Source of the DNA: Knoellia sp. p5-6-4 | Lineage (GTDB): Bacteria; Actinomycetota; Actinomycetes; Actinomycetales; Dermatophilaceae | Length of the DNA stretch: 64,000 nucleotides | Assembly (NCBI RefSeq): GCF_029222705.1 | Contig: NZ_JARGZF010000001.1 | Span: forward strand, 1,174,437 to 1,238,436 | Direction of reading: 5' to 3' | Shown here: positions 17,211-26,508 of the stretch, piece after piece | Position numbering within the stretch: the first letter of the stretch is position 1 | How the letters are laid out: each line of letters starts with the position of its first letter | Program-made: the position numbers and the translations under genes | The notes under the pieces: generated by a model | The model's input: only the letters and a program-made list of their open reading frames with translations | The model's database searches: none | Told to the model about the DNA's origin: nothing

Positions 17211-18676
17211 GAGCCACCCACCAGCGCGGTGACGGCGTCGCTCGTGACGGAGAGCAGCACCTGCGGCAGCACGCCGAGCACCAGGGCGGCCACGACGAGA
17301 CCGCCCACGACCAGCCACTCGACCCCGCGGCTGTCGGCGATGACCGGCGTGGACCGCTCACCCATCCACACCGCGCGGGCGACCCGCAGCGCGTAGGCGG
17401 CCGCCAGCACGGTGCCCAGCGCCCCGGCCACGGCGGTGGCGCGGAAGACACCCAGCGGCAGCTCCTCGGCCGGCGACCACACGGCATACAGGCTGAGGAA
17501 CTCGCCCCAGAACCCGGCCAGCCCCGGCAGCCCCAGCGAGGCGGCGAGCCCGACGACGAGGGCGAACCCGAGCCGTGGGCTGACCTCGCGCAGCGCTGCA
17601 CGGGCCACCGCCAGGTCGGCCGAGCCCCAGCGCTCCTTGAGCCCGCCGACGATGAAGAACAGCAGGGCCGAGACGACGCCGTGGGCGACGTTGGCGAACA
17701 GGGCAGCCTGCAGGCCGGTGCGCGTGCCCGAGGCCAGCCCCAGGGCGACGAAGCCCATGTGCGCCACGGACGAGTACGCGATGAGCCGTTTCAGGTCACG
17801 CTCCACCAGGCAGGCCAGGCCTCCCCACAGGATGCCGACCGCACCCACCACGGCCACCGCGGGAGCCAGCCGCGCGAACGCGTCGGGCACGACCGCGACG
17901 GGCAGGCGCACCAGCCCGTAGGTGCCCATCTTCAGCAGCACCGCCGCGAGCAGCACCGAGCCCGCGGTGGGCGCGATGGTGTGGGCGGGCGGGAGCCAGG
18001 TGTGCCCGGGGAAGAGGGGCACCTTGACGGCCAGCCCGGAGACCAGGGCCAGGGCGATGAGCAGCTGCGTGCTGCGCGGTATGCCGGACCCCTCGCCGCG
18101 GGCGAGCACGTCGAGGTCCGCGGTTCCCGCGGCACCGACCAGGGCGAGGATCCCGACGAGCATCAGCGTCGAGCCCAGGGCCGTGTAGAGGACGAAGCGT
18201 CCGCCGGCGTCGGCGCGGTCCTGCGGCCGGTGGGCGTCGCCGAAGCGGGTGATGAGCACCCACATCGGGACGAGCACCACCTCGAAGGCGACGAAGAACA
18301 GGATGGCGTCGCGGGCGTAGAACGTCGCCAGGGCGCCCGCCTCGACGAGCAGCAGGCAGGCGTGGAAGGCGGCCGGGGTGCCGCCCTCGGGCCGCCGCGA
18401 CGAGGAGTGGGCGACGACCGCCACGCCGAGCACCGCCGTCATCACGAGCAGCGGCGCGCTGATGCCGTCGACGGCCAGCTGCCAGCGCAGGTCGAGGGCC
18501 GGCACCCAGGGCCGGTCGACGGTCGGGCGCGTGAGCACGGCGACGACGACAGCCGCCAGGGTGGCCCCGCTGGCGGCGAGGGCGAGCCGGTTGACCGCCC
18601 GGTGCGACAGGTCGCGGCCCGCGCCGAGAAGCCAGACGGCCACCGCCGCGGGCACCACGAGGCTGAGGGCGATCAC
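17207..18676 (-). CDS. nuoM: NuoM-like subunit of second complex I set
   Basis: A 489-residue proton-channel subunit with about 14 helices. The conserved Glu is in FFVAFEVVLVPMWVLI, the central Lys in LAVKVPLFPGHTWLPPAH, and another Lys in LLKMGTYGLVRL, so it looks competent for proton pumping. HTIAPTAGSV replaces the usual HTEAPTAGSV. Two consecutive GTG codons (18679, 18676) follow the nuoL end; I prefer 18676, which gives the GTGA overlap used throughout this operon. Confidence 0.88.
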   Translation of the reverse strand: MIALSLVVPAAVAVWLLGAGRDLSHRAVNRLALAASGATLAAVVVAVLTRPTVDRPWVPALDLRWQLAVDGISAPLLVMTAVLGVAVVAHSSSRRPEGGTPAAFHACLLLVEAGALATFYARDAILFFVAFEVVLVPMWVLITRFGDAHRPQDRADAGGRFVLYTALGSTLMLVGILALVGAAGTADLDVLARGEGSGIPRSTQLLIALALVSGLAVKVPLFPGHTWLPPAHTIAPTAGSVLLAAVLLKMGTYGLVRLPVAVVPDAFARLAPAVAVVGAVGILWGGLACLVERDLKRLIAYSSVAHMGFVALGLASGTRTGLQAALFANVAHGVVSALLFFIVGGLKERWGSADLAVARAALREVSPRLGFALVVGLAASLGLPGLAGFWGEFLSLYAVWSPAEELPLGVFRATAVAGALGTVLAAAYALRVARAVWMGERSTPVIADSRGVEWLVVGGLVVAALVLGVLPQVLLSVTSDAVTALVGGS

Positions 18677-20520
18677 CACAGCGCCACCCCCGCCGCCGCG
18701 ACGGCCACCACGCCGAGCACGACCCACACGAGCGAGGTGGCCGACCGCTCGGCCCGGTGGACGCGGGCGCCGCCACGCCCGGAGAGCACGGCGGTGGCCG
18801 CGCTCCCGCGCACGTAGGCGTCGACCACCTCGCGGTCGAGGAAGACCACCAGCCGGGCCAGCGCCAGCACCGGGCGGGCGACCAGCCTGACGTAGAGGCC
18901 GTCCGCGCCGAACCCGCTGTCGAACTGCGGCACCCGCGCCCCGACCAGGCGCGTGGCCGGGTCAGCTCCCCTGGCCGTGCTGCGCACCGCGACGGCCGCC
19001 CCCACGACCAGGAGCACGGTCAGCAGGGCCATCCACCACGCGATGTGGCCCTCCAGGGCGAGCCAGGGGGTGAACACCACGAGGCCGCCGAAGACCGTGA
19101 GGACGCTGAGCACCGAGACGGCCGCCATGACCGGCGCGTTGGCCTGGTCACCCTCGTGGACCTCGGGCCGGGCCGTCGTGAGGTCGTCCAGCACCAGCCA
19201 GGCCCGCATGCAGTAGGCCGCCGTGAGCACCACGGTCACCAGGAGCGCCGCCAGCACCAGCATCGAGCGCGCGTCCCCCTCGGCGACGCCGGCCTCGGCC
19301 GCGCCGAGGACGTGCTCCTTGCTGACGAACCCCACCAGCGGTGGCACGCCGGCCAGGGCGAGCAGGCCGACGAACATGGCCGGGCGGATGACCGCGTGCC
19401 CGCGCAGGCTGCCGCGCATGGCGACCGCGGCCGTGCCGCCGACCGTGACGCTCAGCCAACCGACGAGGAGGAACAGCAGCGCCTTGAAGAAGGCGTGGGA
19501 GTACAGGTGCAGCAGACCTGCTCCCGGGCCGTCCTGTGCCGGGGCGACCGCCAGGGCCGAGAGCATCAGCGCGATCTGGCTGAGGGTCGAGTAGGCGAGC
19601 AGTCGCTTGAGGTCGCTCTGCCCGAAGGCCAGCACCGCGGCCCACACCATCGTGACGACCGTGCTGATCGCCAGCACCCACCGGGCCCCGTCGCTCGCGA
19701 CGAAGATGGTGAAGAGCGACGACAGCACGTAGGTGCCGGCGGCCACCATGGTGGCCGCGTGGATGAGCGCGGACGCTGGCGTCGGGCCCTCCATGGCGTC
19801 GGGGAGCCAGTCGTGGAAGGGGAACTGGGCGGACTTGCCGAGCACGCCGACGAGCAGCAGCACCATGGCCAGCGTGCGCAGCCCCTCCCCGGCGTCGCCC
19901 CCGGGCGCCCAGTGCGCCAGCACCTTGGGGTATGCCGTGGAGCCCGGCCCCGAGGCCAGGGCCAGGACGCCGAGCAGGAACCCCACGTCGGCGAAGCGCG
20001 TGACGAGAAAGGCCTTGAGGGCGGCGCGGCGAGCGCTCTCCTTCCGGCTCCAGTGGCCGATGAGCAGGTAGGAGCACCAGCCCATGAGCTCCCAGCCGAC
20101 GAAGGTCAGGACGAGGTCGGCCGAGTGCACGACGAGGAGCATCCCGGCGCAGAACAGCGACACGGTGGCCGAGAAGACGCCGTACCGGTCGTCCGCCCGC
20201 AGGTACCAGCCGGCGAACGCCTGCACCGCCCACCCGACCACGGCCACCACGACGGCGACGAGCGCCGGTGTGGCGCTCGTCCGGAGGAGGAGGGGGACCT
20301 CGAGGTCGCCGGCCTCCAGGGCCGGGAGGATCCTCCCGAGGTGGGCCTGCTGCGAGCCGCCCACCGTGGCAAGGCCGGCGAGCGCGGCGACCACCGTGGC
20401 CAGTGACGCCCCGACGGCGACGGCGCGGGCGGGGCCGGTGCCGCGACGGGCGATCAGCAGCCCGACAAGGGCTGCGGCAGCAGGGATGAGCACGACCAGG
20501 CGAGCGGCGGCGAGGCTCAT
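18673..20520 (-). CDS. nuoL: NuoL-like subunit of second complex I set
   Basis: A 615-residue subunit with the NuoL layout: antiporter core plus a long C-terminal part that should form the lateral helix. Conserved elements include LTFVGWELMGWCSYLLIG with the key Glu, GVLGKSAQFPFHDWLPDAM with the key Lys, and [21 protein letters not shown]. The ATG at 20520 overlaps the nuoK stop (ATGA). Function would be proton translocation at the distal end of the membrane arm. Confidence 0.9.
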   Translation of the reverse strand: MSLAAARLVVLIPAAAALVGLLIARRGTGPARAVAVGASLATVVAALAGLATVGGSQQAHLGRILPALEAGDLEVPLLLRTSATPALVAVVVAVVGWAVQAFAGWYLRADDRYGVFSATVSLFCAGMLLVVHSADLVLTFVGWELMGWCSYLLIGHWSRKESARRAALKAFLVTRFADVGFLLGVLALASGPGSTAYPKVLAHWAPGGDAGEGLRTLAMVLLLVGVLGKSAQFPFHDWLPDAMEGPTPASALIHAATMVAAGTYVLSSLFTIFVASDGARWVLAISTVVTMVWAAVLAFGQSDLKRLLAYSTLSQIALMLSALAVAPAQDGPGAGLLHLYSHAFFKALLFLLVGWLSVTVGGTAAVAMRGSLRGHAVIRPAMFVGLLALAGVPPLVGFVSKEHVLGAAEAGVAEGDARSMLVLAALLVTVVLTAAYCMRAWLVLDDLTTARPEVHEGDQANAPVMAAVSVLSVLTVFGGLVVFTPWLALEGHIAWWMALLTVLLVVGAAVAVRSTARGADPATRLVGARVPQFDSGFGADGLYVRLVARPVLALARLVVFLDREVVDAYVRGSAATAVLSGRGGARVHRAERSATSLVWVVLGVVAVAAAGVALW

Positions 20521-20816
20521 CCAGCCTCCCGGCTGAGGTCGACGTCGCCGCGCAGGCGGAAGACCGCGAGCACGACCGCGAGGGCCACGCACACCTCGGC
20601 CGCCGCGATGGTGATGACGAAGAGCGTCAGCACGTTCCCCGCCTGCCACGGGTCGCCTGCGACGGCGCCCACCGAGACGAGCAGCAGGTTCGCCGCGTTG
20701 AGGATCAGCTCGACGCCGATGAGGACGAGCACGGCGTTGCGGCGGGCAAGCACGCCGTAGGCCCCGAGCCCGGCGAGGACCGCGGCGAGGGCGTAGGGGC
20801 CGGCGAGGTGGATCAC
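20517..20816 (-). CDS. nuoK: NuoK-like subunit of second complex I set
   Basis: A 99-residue, three-helix membrane subunit, the normal NuoK length. GVLARRNAVLVLIGVELILNAANLLLV carries the conserved Glu in helix 2, and IAAAEVCVALAVVLAVFR the one in helix 3. The GTG start overlaps nuoJ by GTGA. It forms part of the proton path next to NuoJ. Confidence 0.92.
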   Translation of the reverse strand: MIHLAGPYALAAVLAGLGAYGVLARRNAVLVLIGVELILNAANLLLVSVGAVAGDPWQAGNVLTLFVITIAAAEVCVALAVVLAVFRLRGDVDLSREAG

Positions 20817-21367
20817 TGCGAGATCCTCTCGGGGGCGGCCGGCTCGGGGAGCTCGGACTCGGCGACCTCCGCGGCCCGGGCCATCCGCGAGACCGCGAAG
20901 GCTGCGATGAGGGCGACCAGCAGGAGGAGCGAGAGCGCCTCGAAGGGCCACACCCAGGTGCCGAAGATCTGTTCCGCCACGGCACTGTTCGCCGCACCGG
21001 TGCGCGGACGTGCACCTCCTGCCACGGGCAGGAGCACGGCGAGCAGGAGCGCGGTGACACCGGCGCCGAGGACGGCGGCGAGCGCCCGGTGGGCCCGACT
21101 GGTCGTCACCTCGGGGTTCGGGCCGATCGGCGCACGGGTGAGCATGAGGGCGAAGAGCACCAGCACCACGACGGCGCCGACGTAGACCAGCAGCTGGACG
21201 AGGGCCACGAGCTCGGCCCCCAGCACGAGGTAGCAGCCGGCGACGGAGCCGAGGCACACGACGAGCCACAGGGCGGCGTGCACGACGTGCCGCGTCGTCA
21301 CCGCCAGCAGTCCGCTGGCCGCCGCGAGCAGCCCCACCGCGGCGAAGGCGATGTCGAGCGAGGTCAC
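20813..21367 (-). CDS. nuoJ: NuoJ-like subunit of second complex I set
   Basis: A 184-residue membrane subunit with five hydrophobic segments. [21 protein letters not shown] is the family signature around the helix 3 pi-bulge. It is shorter than the NuoJ at 41700, lacking that protein's hydrophilic tail. The GTG start is coupled to the nuoI stop by GTGA. Role: transmits redox-driven motion between NuoH and the antiporter subunits. Confidence 0.9.
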   Translation of the reverse strand: MTSLDIAFAAVGLLAAASGLLAVTTRHVVHAALWLVVCLGSVAGCYLVLGAELVALVQLLVYVGAVVVLVLFALMLTRAPIGPNPEVTTSRAHRALAAVLGAGVTALLLAVLLPVAGGARPRTGAANSAVAEQIFGTWVWPFEALSLLLLVALIAAFAVSRMARAAEVAESELPEPAAPERISQ

Positions 21368-22014
21368 GGCTCCTCCTCCGGCGCCGGGGCCGGGCGCTCG
21401 GGGCGCTCGGCTCGGGCCGGACGCTCCGGCCGCTCGGGGCGGGCCGGACGGGCCGTCGTCGGCCCACCCGCTGCCCTCACCGGCCGCGCCGGCTTGTTGG
21501 CCGCGGCGACCTCGGCAGGCTCGACCGATCCGGGGTCGAGCGCCGGCGGCGGTGGCACGGTCGGCATCCACTGGCCCAGCCGGTCCTTCTCGTGCAGCAG
21601 GTCGCGGATGTCGAGCTCGGAGTACTCGAACTCGGGGCTCCAGTGCAACGCGTCGAACGGGCAGACCTCGATGCAGATCCCGCAGTACATGCAGAGGGAG
21701 AAGTCGATGGCGAACCGGTCGAGGACGTTGCGCTGGCGCTCCCGACCGCCGGGCGTGCTCGCCGGGATCGTCTCCTTGTGCGAGTCGATGTAGATGCACC
21801 AGTCGGGGCACTCCCGCGCGCAGAGCATGCAGGAGGTGCAGTTCTCCTCGAGCAGCGCGATGACCCCGCGGGAGCGCGGCGGGAGGTGGGGCTTCGCGTC
21901 GGGGTACTCCGCGGTGTGCGTGGGGCGGGCGAGGGTCCTCGCCGTGGTGGCCAGGCCCTTGAGCAGGCCGGGCAGGGCGCCGCTGGAGCGACGTGGGCGC
22001 GAGGGGTCGGTCAT
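21364..22014 (-). CDS. nuoI: NuoI-like 2x[4Fe-4S] subunit of second complex I set, with repetitive tail
   Basis: A 216-residue iron-sulfur subunit that should pass electrons from the peripheral arm or a ferredoxin to NuoB. Both cluster motifs are intact: [12 protein letters not shown] and [12 protein letters not shown]. After residue ~150 it has an unusual Pro/Arg/Glu/Ala-rich tail with repeated PERP-like units, absent from the NuoI at 42467. The ATG at 22014 overlaps the nuoH stop. In a complex without NuoE/F/G this is the most exposed Fe-S subunit and a plausible docking site for ferredoxin; that role is inference. Confidence 0.9.
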   Translation of the reverse strand: MTDPSRPRRSSGALPGLLKGLATTARTLARPTHTAEYPDAKPHLPPRSRGVIALLEENCTSCMLCARECPDWCIYIDSHKETIPASTPGGRERQRNVLDRFAIDFSLCMYCGICIEVCPFDALHWSPEFEYSELDIRDLLHEKDRLGQWMPTVPPPPALDPGSVEPAEVAAANKPARPVRAAGGPTTARPARPERPERPARAERPERPAPAPEEEP

Positions 22015-22970
22015 GCGACGGCCACCACCCACACGCCGGTCAGGGCCAGCTGGGCCAGCGCCAGCGGCACGAGCACGAGCCAGGCCAGGTGCTGGAGCTG
22101 GTCCTCGCGCAGCCGCGGCCAGGCCACCCGCAGCCAGATGACCAGGACGGCGACGGCCAGGCCCTTGAGCAGCGTCCACAGCCAGCCGAGCTGGTCCGCG
22201 AAGGGCCCCTGCCAGCCGCCGAGGTAGAGCACCGCGAAGAGCAGGGACATCACGACGATGCCGGCGTACTCGGCGAGCAGGAAGAAGGCGAACCGCAGCC
22301 CGGTGTACTCGGTGTAGGCGCCGAAGACGATCTCCGCGTCGGCGATCGGCATGTCGAACGGCGGGCGCTGCAGCTCGGCGACGGCCGCGACGAGGAACAC
22401 CAGGGCGCCGGGCGCCTGCCAGAGCAGCCACCAGGGCGACCACGCCTCGGCGATGCCGGCCAGCGACAGCGAACCCGCGGCGAGGCAGACCGAGGCGACC
22501 GCGAGCACGAGCGGCAGCTCGTAGGACAGCAGCTGGGCGGCGGCGCGCATCCCACCGAGGAGCGAGTACTTGTTGGCACTGGCCCACCCCGCCATGAGGG
22601 TGCCCAGGATGCCGACCGCGGTGACGGCGAGCACGAACAGCGCGCTGGCGGGCACGTCGGCGGCGACCACCTCAGGGCTCAGCGGGATCACCGCCATGGC
22701 GACGAGGTACGGCACGAGCGCCACCGCGGGCGCGAACCGGAACACGCCCCGGTCGGCGGCAGCCGGGGTGATGTCCTCCTTCTGCACGAACTTGACCCCG
22801 TCGGCGACGAGCTGGGCCCACCCGTGGAACCCCCCGGCATACATGGGGCCGAGGCGGCCCTGCATGTGCGCCATCACCTTGTGCTCGGCCTGGCCGACGA
22901 GCAGCGGCAGCACGAGGAAGGCGGCCAGCACGCCGACGGAGCGCAGCGTCACCTCGAGCACGTCGCTCAC
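22011..22970 (-). CDS. nuoH: NuoH-like quinone-site membrane subunit of second complex I set
   Basis: A 319-residue, roughly eight-helix subunit that forms the membrane half of the quinone chamber. [19 protein letters not shown] and [12 protein letters not shown] correspond to the conserved ER..mR.GP and K-E-D segments. [21 protein letters not shown] keeps the acidic loop facing the quinone tunnel. It is shorter than NuoH at 43140, without that protein's N- and C-terminal extensions. GTG start, GTGA overlap with nuoC: there is no room for a nuoD between them. Confidence 0.9.
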   Translation of the reverse strand: MSDVLEVTLRSVGVLAAFLVLPLLVGQAEHKVMAHMQGRLGPMYAGGFHGWAQLVADGVKFVQKEDITPAAADRGVFRFAPAVALVPYLVAMAVIPLSPEVVAADVPASALFVLAVTAVGILGTLMAGWASANKYSLLGGMRAAAQLLSYELPLVLAVASVCLAAGSLSLAGIAEAWSPWWLLWQAPGALVFLVAAVAELQRPPFDMPIADAEIVFGAYTEYTGLRFAFFLLAEYAGIVVMSLLFAVLYLGGWQGPFADQLGWLWTLLKGLAVAVLVIWLRVAWPRLREDQLQHLAWLVLVPLALAQLALTGVWVVAVA

Positions 22971-23500
22971 CGCGGCCCCCAGTCCGGGCCGGGGACGCCG
23001 GGCGCCTGGACACGGCGGCGGCCGCCGGTGGTCCTGGTGTGCTCGCTCTCGCCGGGCTCCTTCGCACCGGGCCACTGCTTGGAGGCCCGCGCAGCCAGCA
23101 CGAAGCTCTTGCGCAGTGGTGTGCCCTCGAAGCCGTCGGGCAGCAGCAGGGGCCGCAGGCCGAGGCCGGTGCCGTCGTCGAAGCCGTCGAAGTCGACGCC
23201 GAACATCTCGTGGGTCTCGCGCTCGTGCCAGGCCGCGCCCCTGAAGACGCCGGTGATGCTCGGCACCGCGGTGCCCTCAGGCACCCGCGTGCGGATCAGG
23301 ACGCGGCGCAGGGACGTGGGCGCCGAGACGTCCATGAGGTGGCAGACGACGTCGAAGCCCGGGCGCTCGGCGTCGTCGGTCTGGTCGACGGCGGTGAGCC
23401 AGTCGAAGAACGTGTATGCCGCGTCGCGGGCCTCCGCGACCGCCTGCGCCCACTCCTCGAGCGGCACCTCACGGCGCTCGACCGTCCCGGGGTCAGCCAT
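22967..23500 (-). CDS. nuoC: NuoC-like subunit of second complex I set
   Basis: A 177-residue 30-kDa-type peripheral subunit. The signature [17 protein letters not shown] is present and the C-terminus ends in the usual basic/Pro region. It is not fused to NuoD, and no NuoD gene follows. The ATG at 23500 overlaps the nuoB stop by eight bases; a GTG at 23506 is possible. Normally NuoC packs against NuoD, so its presence without NuoD is odd and may mean a shared NuoD from the other operon. Confidence 0.87.
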   Translation of the reverse strand: MADPGTVERREVPLEEWAQAVAEARDAAYTFFDWLTAVDQTDDAERPGFDVVCHLMDVSAPTSLRRVLIRTRVPEGTAVPSITGVFRGAAWHERETHEMFGVDFDGFDDGTGLGLRPLLLPDGFEGTPLRKSFVLAARASKQWPGAKEPGESEHTRTTGGRRRVQAPGVPGPDWGPR

Positions 23501-24092
23501 CGCCACCCGCCTCGCCGGACGCGGCGGGCCTGCGAACCAGGCCACGAGCGAGCTCACCGGCGCTCGCGAGCCGGTGACCGGCATACTTGGCCCGAATTCC
23601 CTTGGTGGACAGCGACTCCGCGGCGATCTTCTCCTGGAGGCGGAGGATTCCCTGGAGGAGCGCCTCCGGCCGCGGCGGGCAGCCGGGCACGTAGACGTCG
23701 ACGGGGATGACGGTGTCGACACCCTTGGTGACCGAGTACGAGTCCCAGTACGGGCCGCCGGAGTTCGAGCAGGCGCCGAAGGAGATGACGTACTTCGGCT
23801 CGGGCATCTGGTCGTACAGGCGGCGGATGGCCGGGGCCATCTTGTCGGTGACCGTGCCCGAGACGACCATGAGGTCGGCCTGGCGGGGCCCCGGCGCGAA
23901 CGGGATGACCCCGAGGCGGATGAAGTCGTGCCGGGCCATCGACGCGGCGATGAACTCGATGGCGCAGCACGCGAGCCCGAAGTTGAAGACCCACAGTGAG
24001 TAGCGCCGGCCCCAGTTCAGGACGACCTTGATGGGTTGCGGTGCGACGTCGGTGGCCGGGCCGACGCGGGGCAGCGGGAGGTCGACGGCCAT
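23493..24092 (-). CDS. nuoB: NuoB-like N2-cluster subunit of second complex I set
   Basis: A 199-residue PSST-type subunit. The four N2 cluster cysteines are seen in [19 protein letters not shown] and VPGCPPRPE, so it should be able to reduce quinone. [20 protein letters not shown] is well conserved. The C-terminus is extended relative to the core. The start at 24092 shares one base with the nuoA stop. Confidence 0.92.
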   Translation of the reverse strand: MAVDLPLPRVGPATDVAPQPIKVVLNWGRRYSLWVFNFGLACCAIEFIAASMARHDFIRLGVIPFAPGPRQADLMVVSGTVTDKMAPAIRRLYDQMPEPKYVISFGACSNSGGPYWDSYSVTKGVDTVIPVDVYVPGCPPRPEALLQGILRLQEKIAAESLSTKGIRAKYAGHRLASAGELARGLVRRPAASGEAGGDG

Positions 24093-24451
24093 CAGAACCA
24101 CCGGAGCAGACCGCGCCGGGCCGCATGGGCGAGGCCGATGACGAGGACGCCGATGAAGACCGCGATCTCGACGAGCGAGGCGACCCCGAGACCGGACGAG
24201 CGGATGACCAGCGCCCACGGGAAGAGGTAGACGGCGTCGACGGCGAAGATGACGTACAGGAAGGCGTAGACGAAGTAGCGGATCTGCGTCTGCGCCCAGC
24301 CCTCGCCCACCGGGTCGACGCCGGACTCGTAGGTCTTCAGCTTGGCGCGGGTCGGGGCCTTGGGCGCCAGCAGCGCACGGGCGCCCATCGCGGCGACGAA
24401 CAGCACAAGCCCGACCAGGACCACCGCTGCGACGACGACGTAGGGCGACAC
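24092..24451 (-). CDS. nuoA: NuoA-like subunit of second complex I set
   Basis: A 119-residue three-helix subunit. [16 protein letters not shown] is the conserved loop after helix 1 (with Ser where many enzymes have the switch Cys), and [21 protein letters not shown] the second helix with its Asp. GTG start at 24451. It is the first gene of the ten-gene operon, divergent from korA across 173 bp. Confidence 0.9.
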   Translation of the reverse strand: MSPYVVVAAVVLVGLVLFVAAMGARALLAPKAPTRAKLKTYESGVDPVGEGWAQTQIRYFVYAFLYVIFAVDAVYLFPWALVIRSSGLGVASLVEIAVFIGVLVIGLAHAARRGLLRWF

Positions 24452-24537
24452 GCTTGGCAGCCTAGCGACCTGTGCCGGGACGCGCCGGGAGGTGGCGGCG
24501 CGAATTCGTCCGAAATGCGGGTCCCCGGAGAAAGGTG

Positions 24538-24555
24538 GGTAAGGGCGGACTTACC
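24538..24555. promoter_or_regulatory. Palindromic operator candidate between nuoA paralogue and korA
   Basis: GGTAAG (24538-24543) and CTTACC (24550-24555) form a perfect dyad with a six-base spacer. It overlaps TACCAT (24552-24557), a possible TANNNT -10 for korA. Its position between two divergent operons suggests one regulator could control both. No known regulator motif is recognised. Confidence 0.4.
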
Positions 24556-24624
24556 ATGGAGAAAAGAGCCGTGGGCAGCCGCCGACGAGACCGAAAATGC
24601 CGAGGAACAGGTGGCGGGGAGAAC

Positions 24625-26508
24625 ATGAGCAGCAAGTCCGTCCAGCAGCTCGACCGCGTGGTCATCCGCTTCGCTGGGGACTCCGGTGACGGCATGCAGC
24701 TGACCGGCGACCGCTTCACGTCGGAGACCGCGGCCCTCGGGAACGACCTGTCGACCCTTCCGAACTTCCCGGCCGAGATCCGGGCGCCGCAGGGCACCCT
24801 GCCCGGCGTCAGCTCCTTCCAGCTGCACTTCGCCGACCACGACGTGCTCACCCCGGGCGACGCCCCGGACGTGCTCGTGGCGATGAACCCGGCCGCGCTC
24901 AAGGCCAACCTGCGCGACCTGCCCCGCGGGGCGACGATCATCGTCAACACCGACGAGTTCTCGAAGCGCAACCTCGCCAAGGTCGGCTACGCCGAGAGCC
25001 CCCTCGACGACGGCTCCCTCGAGTCGTGGCAGGTGCACCCCGTCGCGCTGACGTCCATCACCGTCGAGGCGCTCGCCGGCTTCGACCTCTCGCGCAAGGA
25101 CAAGGAGCGGGCGAAGAACATGTTCGCCCTCGGCCTGCTGTCGTGGATGTACCACCGCCCCACCACCGGCACCGAGCAGTTCCTCAAGAACAAGTTCAGC
25201 TCGCGCCCGGACATCCTCGAGGCCAACCTCGCCGCCCTGCGCGCCGGCCTCAACTACGGCGAGACGACCGAGGCGTTCTCCGTCTCCTACGAGATCGCCC
25301 CCGCGAAGATGCCTGCCGGCACCTACCGCAACGTGACCGGCAACGTCGCCCTCGCCTACGGCCTGGTGACCGCGGCCCACCGCGCCCACCTGCCCCTGGT
25401 GCTGGGCTCCTACCCGATCACCCCGGCGTCGGACATCCTCCACACGCTCTCGGGCCTGAAGCGTTACGGCGTCACGACCATGCAGTGCGAGGACGAGATC
25501 GCGGGCGTCGGCGCCGCGCTCGGCGCCAGCTTCGGCGGCGCCATCGGCGTCACCACGACGTCCGGGCCGGGTGTCGCCCTGAAGTCGGAGACCATCGGCC
25601 TCGCCGTCTCGCTCGAGCTCCCGCTCATCATCGTCGACGTCCAGCGCGGCGGGCCATCGACCGGGCTGCCCACCAAGACCGAGCAGTCCGACCTGCTCCA
25701 GGCGATGTTCGGCCGCAACGGCGAGTCCCCGGTGCCGATCGTCGCGCCGAGCTCTCCGGCGGACTGCTTCGACGCCGCCCTCGAGGCGGTGCGGATCGCC
25801 ACGACCTACCGCACGCCGGTCTTCCTCCTCTCCGACGGCTACCTCGCGAACGGCTCCGAGCCGTGGCGCCTGCCCTCGGTGAAGGACCTGCCCGACCTGT
25901 CGGTCGAGTTCGCCACCGAGCCCAACGCCGTCGACGGCACGGGCCAGCCGGTCTTCCATCCGTTCCTGCGCGACGAGACCACCCTGGCCCGACCGTGGGC
26001 AGTCCCGGGCACCCCCGGCCTCGAGCACCGCATCGGCGGCATCGAGAAGGCCAACGTCACGGGCAACATCTCCTACGACCCCGACAACCACGACCTCATG
26101 ACGAGGCTGCGCGCCGGCAAGGTCGAGGGCATCGCGTCGACCATCGGCGACCTCGAGGTCGACGACCCCAGCGGTGAGGCCGAGGTGCTCGTGCTGGGCT
26201 GGGGCTCGACCTACGGGCCGATCGCCGCCGCGGTGCGCAGCGTCCGCAACACCGGGGCCAAGGTCGCCCGCGCGCACCTGCGCCACCTCAACCCCTTCCC
26301 CGCCAACACCGGCGAGGTCCTGCGGCGCTACCGCACCGTCCTCGTCCCCGAGATGAACATGGGCCAGCTCGCGCTGCTCCTGCGCGGCAAGTACCTCGTG
26401 GACGTCCAGTCGTTCACGCAGGTGCGCGGCCTGCCCTTCACCACCGTCGAGCTCGCCGACGCGATCGTGGCCGCCCAGACGGTGCCCCACAACGGAGGAA
26501 CCGCATGA
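24625..26508 (+). CDS. korA: 2-oxoglutarate:ferredoxin oxidoreductase, fused gamma/alpha subunit
   Basis: A 627-residue subunit. The N-terminal ~190 residues are the gamma domain (VVIRFAGDSGDGMQLTGDRF, PNFPAEIRAPQGTLPGVSSFQ). The alpha part follows (GNVALAYGLVTAA, LGSYPITPASDILHTLSGLK, ATTSGPGVALKSE-like turn, VDVQRGGPSTGLPTKTEQSDL). With KorB it oxidatively decarboxylates 2-oxoglutarate to succinyl-CoA and reduces ferredoxin. The ATG at 24625 has GGGGAG upstream. It is coupled to korB by ATGA. 2-oxoglutarate is inferred from the actinobacterial KorAB layout; pyruvate is not excluded. Confidence 0.92.
   Translation: MSSKSVQQLDRVVIRFAGDSGDGMQLTGDRFTSETAALGNDLSTLPNFPAEIRAPQGTLPGVSSFQLHFADHDVLTPGDAPDVLVAMNPAALKANLRDLPRGATIIVNTDEFSKRNLAKVGYAESPLDDGSLESWQVHPVALTSITVEALAGFDLSRKDKERAKNMFALGLLSWMYHRPTTGTEQFLKNKFSSRPDILEANLAALRAGLNYGETTEAFSVSYEIAPAKMPAGTYRNVTGNVALAYGLVTAAHRAHLPLVLGSYPITPASDILHTLSGLKRYGVTTMQCEDEIAGVGAALGASFGGAIGVTTTSGPGVALKSETIGLAVSLELPLIIVDVQRGGPSTGLPTKTEQSDLLQAMFGRNGESPVPIVAPSSPADCFDAALEAVRIATTYRTPVFLLSDGYLANGSEPWRLPSVKDLPDLSVEFATEPNAVDGTGQPVFHPFLRDETTLARPWAVPGTPGLEHRIGGIEKANVTGNISYDPDNHDLMTRLRAGKVEGIASTIGDLEVDDPSGEAEVLVLGWGSTYGPIAAAVRSVRNTGAKVARAHLRHLNPFPANTGEVLRRYRTVLVPEMNMGQLALLLRGKYLVDVQSFTQVRGLPFTTVELADAIVAAQTVPHNGGTA

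Noticed and set aside
23493-24092. NuoB of the second set as a hydrogenase small subunit
   Set aside because: Its neighbours and cysteine pattern (CC, C, C) are those of complex I, and no hydrogenase large-subunit motif exists nearby.
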